The notes beneath the pieces are model-generated. The model was given only the letters and a program-made list of their open reading frames with translations. It was not told where the DNA came from and searched no databases. Shown here in pieces: positions 6,153-7,959 of a stretch of DNA of 7,959 nucleotides. Source of the stretch: Chloroflexota bacterium (GTDB lineage Bacteria > Chloroflexota > Anaerolineae > UBA1429); the NCBI GenBank assembly GCA_012515695.1, contig JAAYXX010000171.1:1-7959 (forward strand), given 5' to 3'. The translations under genes and the position numbers were made by a program. Positions within the stretch are counted from its first letter, which is position 1; each line of letters opens with the position of its first letter.

Positions 6153-7199
6153 ATGCCGTTGATCGCTCACTCTGACCAGATGCTGCCGCTTATCGAAACG
6201 CTGATCCGCTACCAGTATGCAGCCAATGCCGGGCTGCCCCTGGCCGAGTTCGAGCGGGCCAACGTGGAGGGCTATCGCGTCCACCCTGACCTGCTGCGCC
6301 TGTTCGTGGATCGGCGCGAGGGCGTGTTGGCCGTGCTAGAATCCGAACTGAACGATGTGCACCGATCCAGCCGGGAGGGGCTGGTACGCCTGTTTGTCAC
6401 CTCCACCCAGACCTACCTGCACCGCAATAACCAGTTTATCACCCTCTCCAAACAGGACCGCGAGGCCTTGAACATCATCTATACCGCCTATCTGGAGGAG
6501 ATGGTGAGAATGGTGACCGAGGAGCGCGACGAGGCCGAGGTCGCCCAACTGCTGTATCAGACAGTGGACGCGCACCTGCACAGGCTCCAGGCGTTTGTGG
6601 CCCGGCTGGGCGCGGCCCACAGTGAAGGCGGAACCAGCCTGCTCGACGCGTCGGTGGTGTGTGAGGAATATCCCGTGCCCCTGCAATTGGATGTGCTGGG
6701 CCTCGGCCCCGACCAGTTGCGCGAGCCGATTCTCGATGTGGGCTGCGGCAGCCGGGGGCTGCTGGTGGCCCACCTGCGCGCGCTAGGATTAGAAGCCTAT
6801 GGCATAGACCGACAGATCGAACCGGCGGAGGGCTTGTACGAAGCGGACTGGCTGGAATATCCGCTCGCACCATCTACCTGGGGCACCATTCTCTCGCACA
6901 TGGCCTTTTCCAATCACTTTTTGTTCCACCATCTCTACAAGCGCGGCACGCCCGAAGCCTATGCGCGCCGCTACATGGAGCTATTGCGCGGCTTGCAGGT
7001 GGGCGGTATGCTGCTTTATACGCCGGGCCTGCCGTTCATCGAGCGCCTGTTGCCGCCAGACGAGTTCCAGGTAGAGCGCCATAACGTGCCCGCTGCCCGG
7101 CAATCGCCCATCCACGCCGCCTATGGGCGCATCCTGGGAAACGCAAACGGCCTCGGCGGCGGGGTACTGTATGCCGCGCGGGTGGTGCGTCGGGCATAG
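6153..7199 (+). CDS. Class I SAM-dependent methyltransferase with unrecognised helical N-terminal domain
   Basis: Counting from the ATG at 6153 gives 348 residues. The C-terminal half carries the Rossmann methyltransferase motifs. Motif I is PILDVGCGSRGLLVAHL (residues 192-208), and the acidic end of the second strand is YGIDR (216-220). TWGTILSHMAFSNHF (242-256) resembles motif IV/post-IV, and LLRGLQVGGMLLYTPG (278-292) the motif VI strand. The N-terminal 160 residues look all-helical and charged (EFERANVEGYRVHPDLL, LNIIYTAYLEEMVRMVTEERDEAEVAQLL); I do not recognise them, and the substrate is unknown. The frame is open back to 5955, inside the acetyltransferase gene. ATG 6153 was chosen because translation from further upstream reads like non-coding sequence, but its Shine-Dalgarno match is poor; ATG 6069 and GTG 6087 are alternatives. 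Confidence 0.8.
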   Translation: MPLIAHSDQMLPLIETLIRYQYAANAGLPLAEFERANVEGYRVHPDLLRLFVDRREGVLAVLESELNDVHRSSREGLVRLFVTSTQTYLHRNNQFITLSKQDREALNIIYTAYLEEMVRMVTEERDEAEVAQLLYQTVDAHLHRLQAFVARLGAAHSEGGTSLLDASVVCEEYPVPLQLDVLGLGPDQLREPILDVGCGSRGLLVAHLRALGLEAYGIDRQIEPAEGLYEADWLEYPLAPSTWGTILSHMAFSNHFLFHHLYKRGTPEAYARRYMELLRGLQVGGMLLYTPGLPFIERLLPPDEFQVERHNVPAARQSPIHAAYGRILGNANGLGGGVLYAARVVRRA

Positions 7200-7292
7200 G
7201 GAGGCGACTCCCGCCGCTACCAGAGTACGCCATGCCTGGCATTCGCACGCACGCTCGAGTATCCTGCTCTTATCCAGACGCAGCGCCATAAT

Positions 7293-7296
7293 GGAG
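7293..7296 (+). promoter_or_regulatory. Ribosome binding site of the DUF4038 gene
   Basis: GGAG lies 7 bases before the ATG at 7304 and decides that start. The 104-base gap upstream shows no convincing promoter. TATCCT at 7259-7264 is a weak -10 candidate without a -35. Confidence 0.6.
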
Positions 7297-7303
7297 AACA
7301 CAC

Positions 7304-7959
7304 ATGGACCACCCTTTTCACGGACCGATCCGCGTTAGCTCTAACGGGCGCCATTTCGTTGACGCCCCCGGTCAGCCCTTCTTCTGGCTGGGCGACACCG
7401 CCTGGCCGCTGTTCACCCGCTACAGCGTAGAGGATGCCGAAAAGTATCTGGCGAACCGGGCCGCCAAGGGTTTTACCGTTATTCAAGGGGTGTTGGCCCT
7501 CTACCCGGACGTCATTTTCACCAATGGCGAACAGCCCGCCCAGGTGCCCAACCGTTACGGCCAGGTGCCCTGGCTGAACAACAATCCGGCCACCCCCAAC
7601 CCCGACTTTTTCACGCATGTGGACCATCTGTTGGATGTGGCGGAGCGGCTCGGCCTGGTGCTGGCGATCTTGCCATTGTGGGGAGCCTATGTGAACAAAT
7701 ACCGCTGGGTCACCACAGAGAATGCGCGAGCCTACACGCGCTGGGTGGCGGCGCGCTACCGCGAGCGCCCCAACATCGTGTGGGTCAATGGCGGCGACCA
7801 CGCGCCGACCGGGTTCGAGCCAGTATGGCGCGAGCTGGGCATGGGCCTGCGCGAAGGGGACGGCGGCGCGCACCTGATCACCTACCACCCTTGTGGCTGG
7901 CTGTCGTCCGCCCCATTCTGGCACGACGAGCCGTGGCTCGATTTCAACATGATCGAGAC
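7304..7959 (+). CDS. DUF4038 / apiosidase-like glycoside hydrolase, N-terminal part (3' end outside window)
   Basis: The frame runs from ATG 7304 to the window's end without a stop, giving 218 complete codons of a longer gene. The protein begins GPIRVSSNGRHFVDAPGQPFFWLGDTAWPLFTRYS (residues 7-41), the characteristic DUF4038 opening. It continues with EDAEKYLANRAAKGFTVIQGVL (43-64), NIVWVNGGDH (157-166) and LITYHPCGW (191-199). The family is a TIM-barrel glycosidase related to GH140 apiosidases acting on plant pectin side chains. Asp165 in NGGD is in the position expected for the catalytic acid/base; the second carboxylate would lie outside the window. No signal peptide is visible, so an intracellular enzyme is likely. 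The actual sugar is not predictable. The gene is co-directional with the methyltransferase gene, 104 bases downstream. Confidence 0.88.
   Translation, partial: MDHPFHGPIRVSSNGRHFVDAPGQPFFWLGDTAWPLFTRYSVEDAEKYLANRAAKGFTVIQGVLALYPDVIFTNGEQPAQVPNRYGQVPWLNNNPATPNPDFFTHVDHLLDVAERLGLVLAILPLWGAYVNKYRWVTTENARAYTRWVAARYRERPNIVWVNGGDHAPTGFEPVWRELGMGLREGDGGAHLITYHPCGWLSSAPFWHDEPWLDFNMIE

Noticed and set aside
7199..7212. Hairpin GGGAG-GCGA-CTCCC starting in the methyltransferase stop codon
   Set aside because: The stem is only 5 bp with no T-run after it. It is too weak to call a terminator, although the GCGA tetraloop could stabilise it.
7217..7924. 235-codon - strand frame opposite the DUF4038 gene
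   Set aside because: The opposite strand carries clear DUF4038 motifs and a good ribosome binding site. This frame shows no family features.
1..7959. Defence system, mobile element, CRISPR array or biosynthetic cluster
   Set aside because: No repeats with spacers, transposase, integrase, nuclease/toxin pair or assembly-line enzymes are visible. The genes look like an ordinary chromosomal stretch.

Overview
The window is high-GC bacterial chromosome. It carries eight closely packed protein genes plus short regulatory gaps. I saw no rRNA, tRNA, CRISPR array, transposase, integrase or plasmid gene. The mix (an anaerobic-type glycyl radical enzyme, a DegV protein, a DUF4184 membrane protein, a DUF4038 apiosidase-like glycosidase and stand-alone GyrI-like and AHSA1-type proteins) would fit a Chloroflexota (Anaerolineae-like) genome. 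That is an inference from gene content and codon style, not a marker-based assignment.

Left part (2-1748, + strand): the C-terminal end of a glycyl radical enzyme (pyruvate formate-lyase superfamily) is followed after 7 bases by an unrecognised eight-helix membrane protein. The spacing suggests one transcript. A 171-base gap follows. It holds an extended -10 promoter and a leader whose 5' end is exactly complementary to the ribosome binding site of the next gene.

Middle (1920-4227, + strand): a DegV-family lipid-binding protein and a small GyrI-like ligand-binding protein are probably co-transcribed. They end at a long perfect hairpin (3311-3356). A DUF4184 membrane protein comes next. Its stop codon overlaps, within a single CTAG, the stop codon of the convergent gene on the - strand (4224-5147), which fuses a DUF1579-like domain to an AHSA1/SRPBCC domain.

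Right part (5148-7959): a 296-base divergent intergenic region separates the fusion gene from a RimJ/RimL-type GNAT acetyltransferase. A class I SAM-dependent methyltransferase with an unrecognised helical N-terminal domain follows. Last is the 5' part of a DUF4038/apiosidase-like glycoside hydrolase gene that runs off the window's end.

I do not see a clear new multi-gene system. The observations most worth checking are the putative Shine-Dalgarno-sequestering leader of the degV gene, the glycyl radical enzyme/membrane protein pair, and the DUF1579-AHSA1 fusion.
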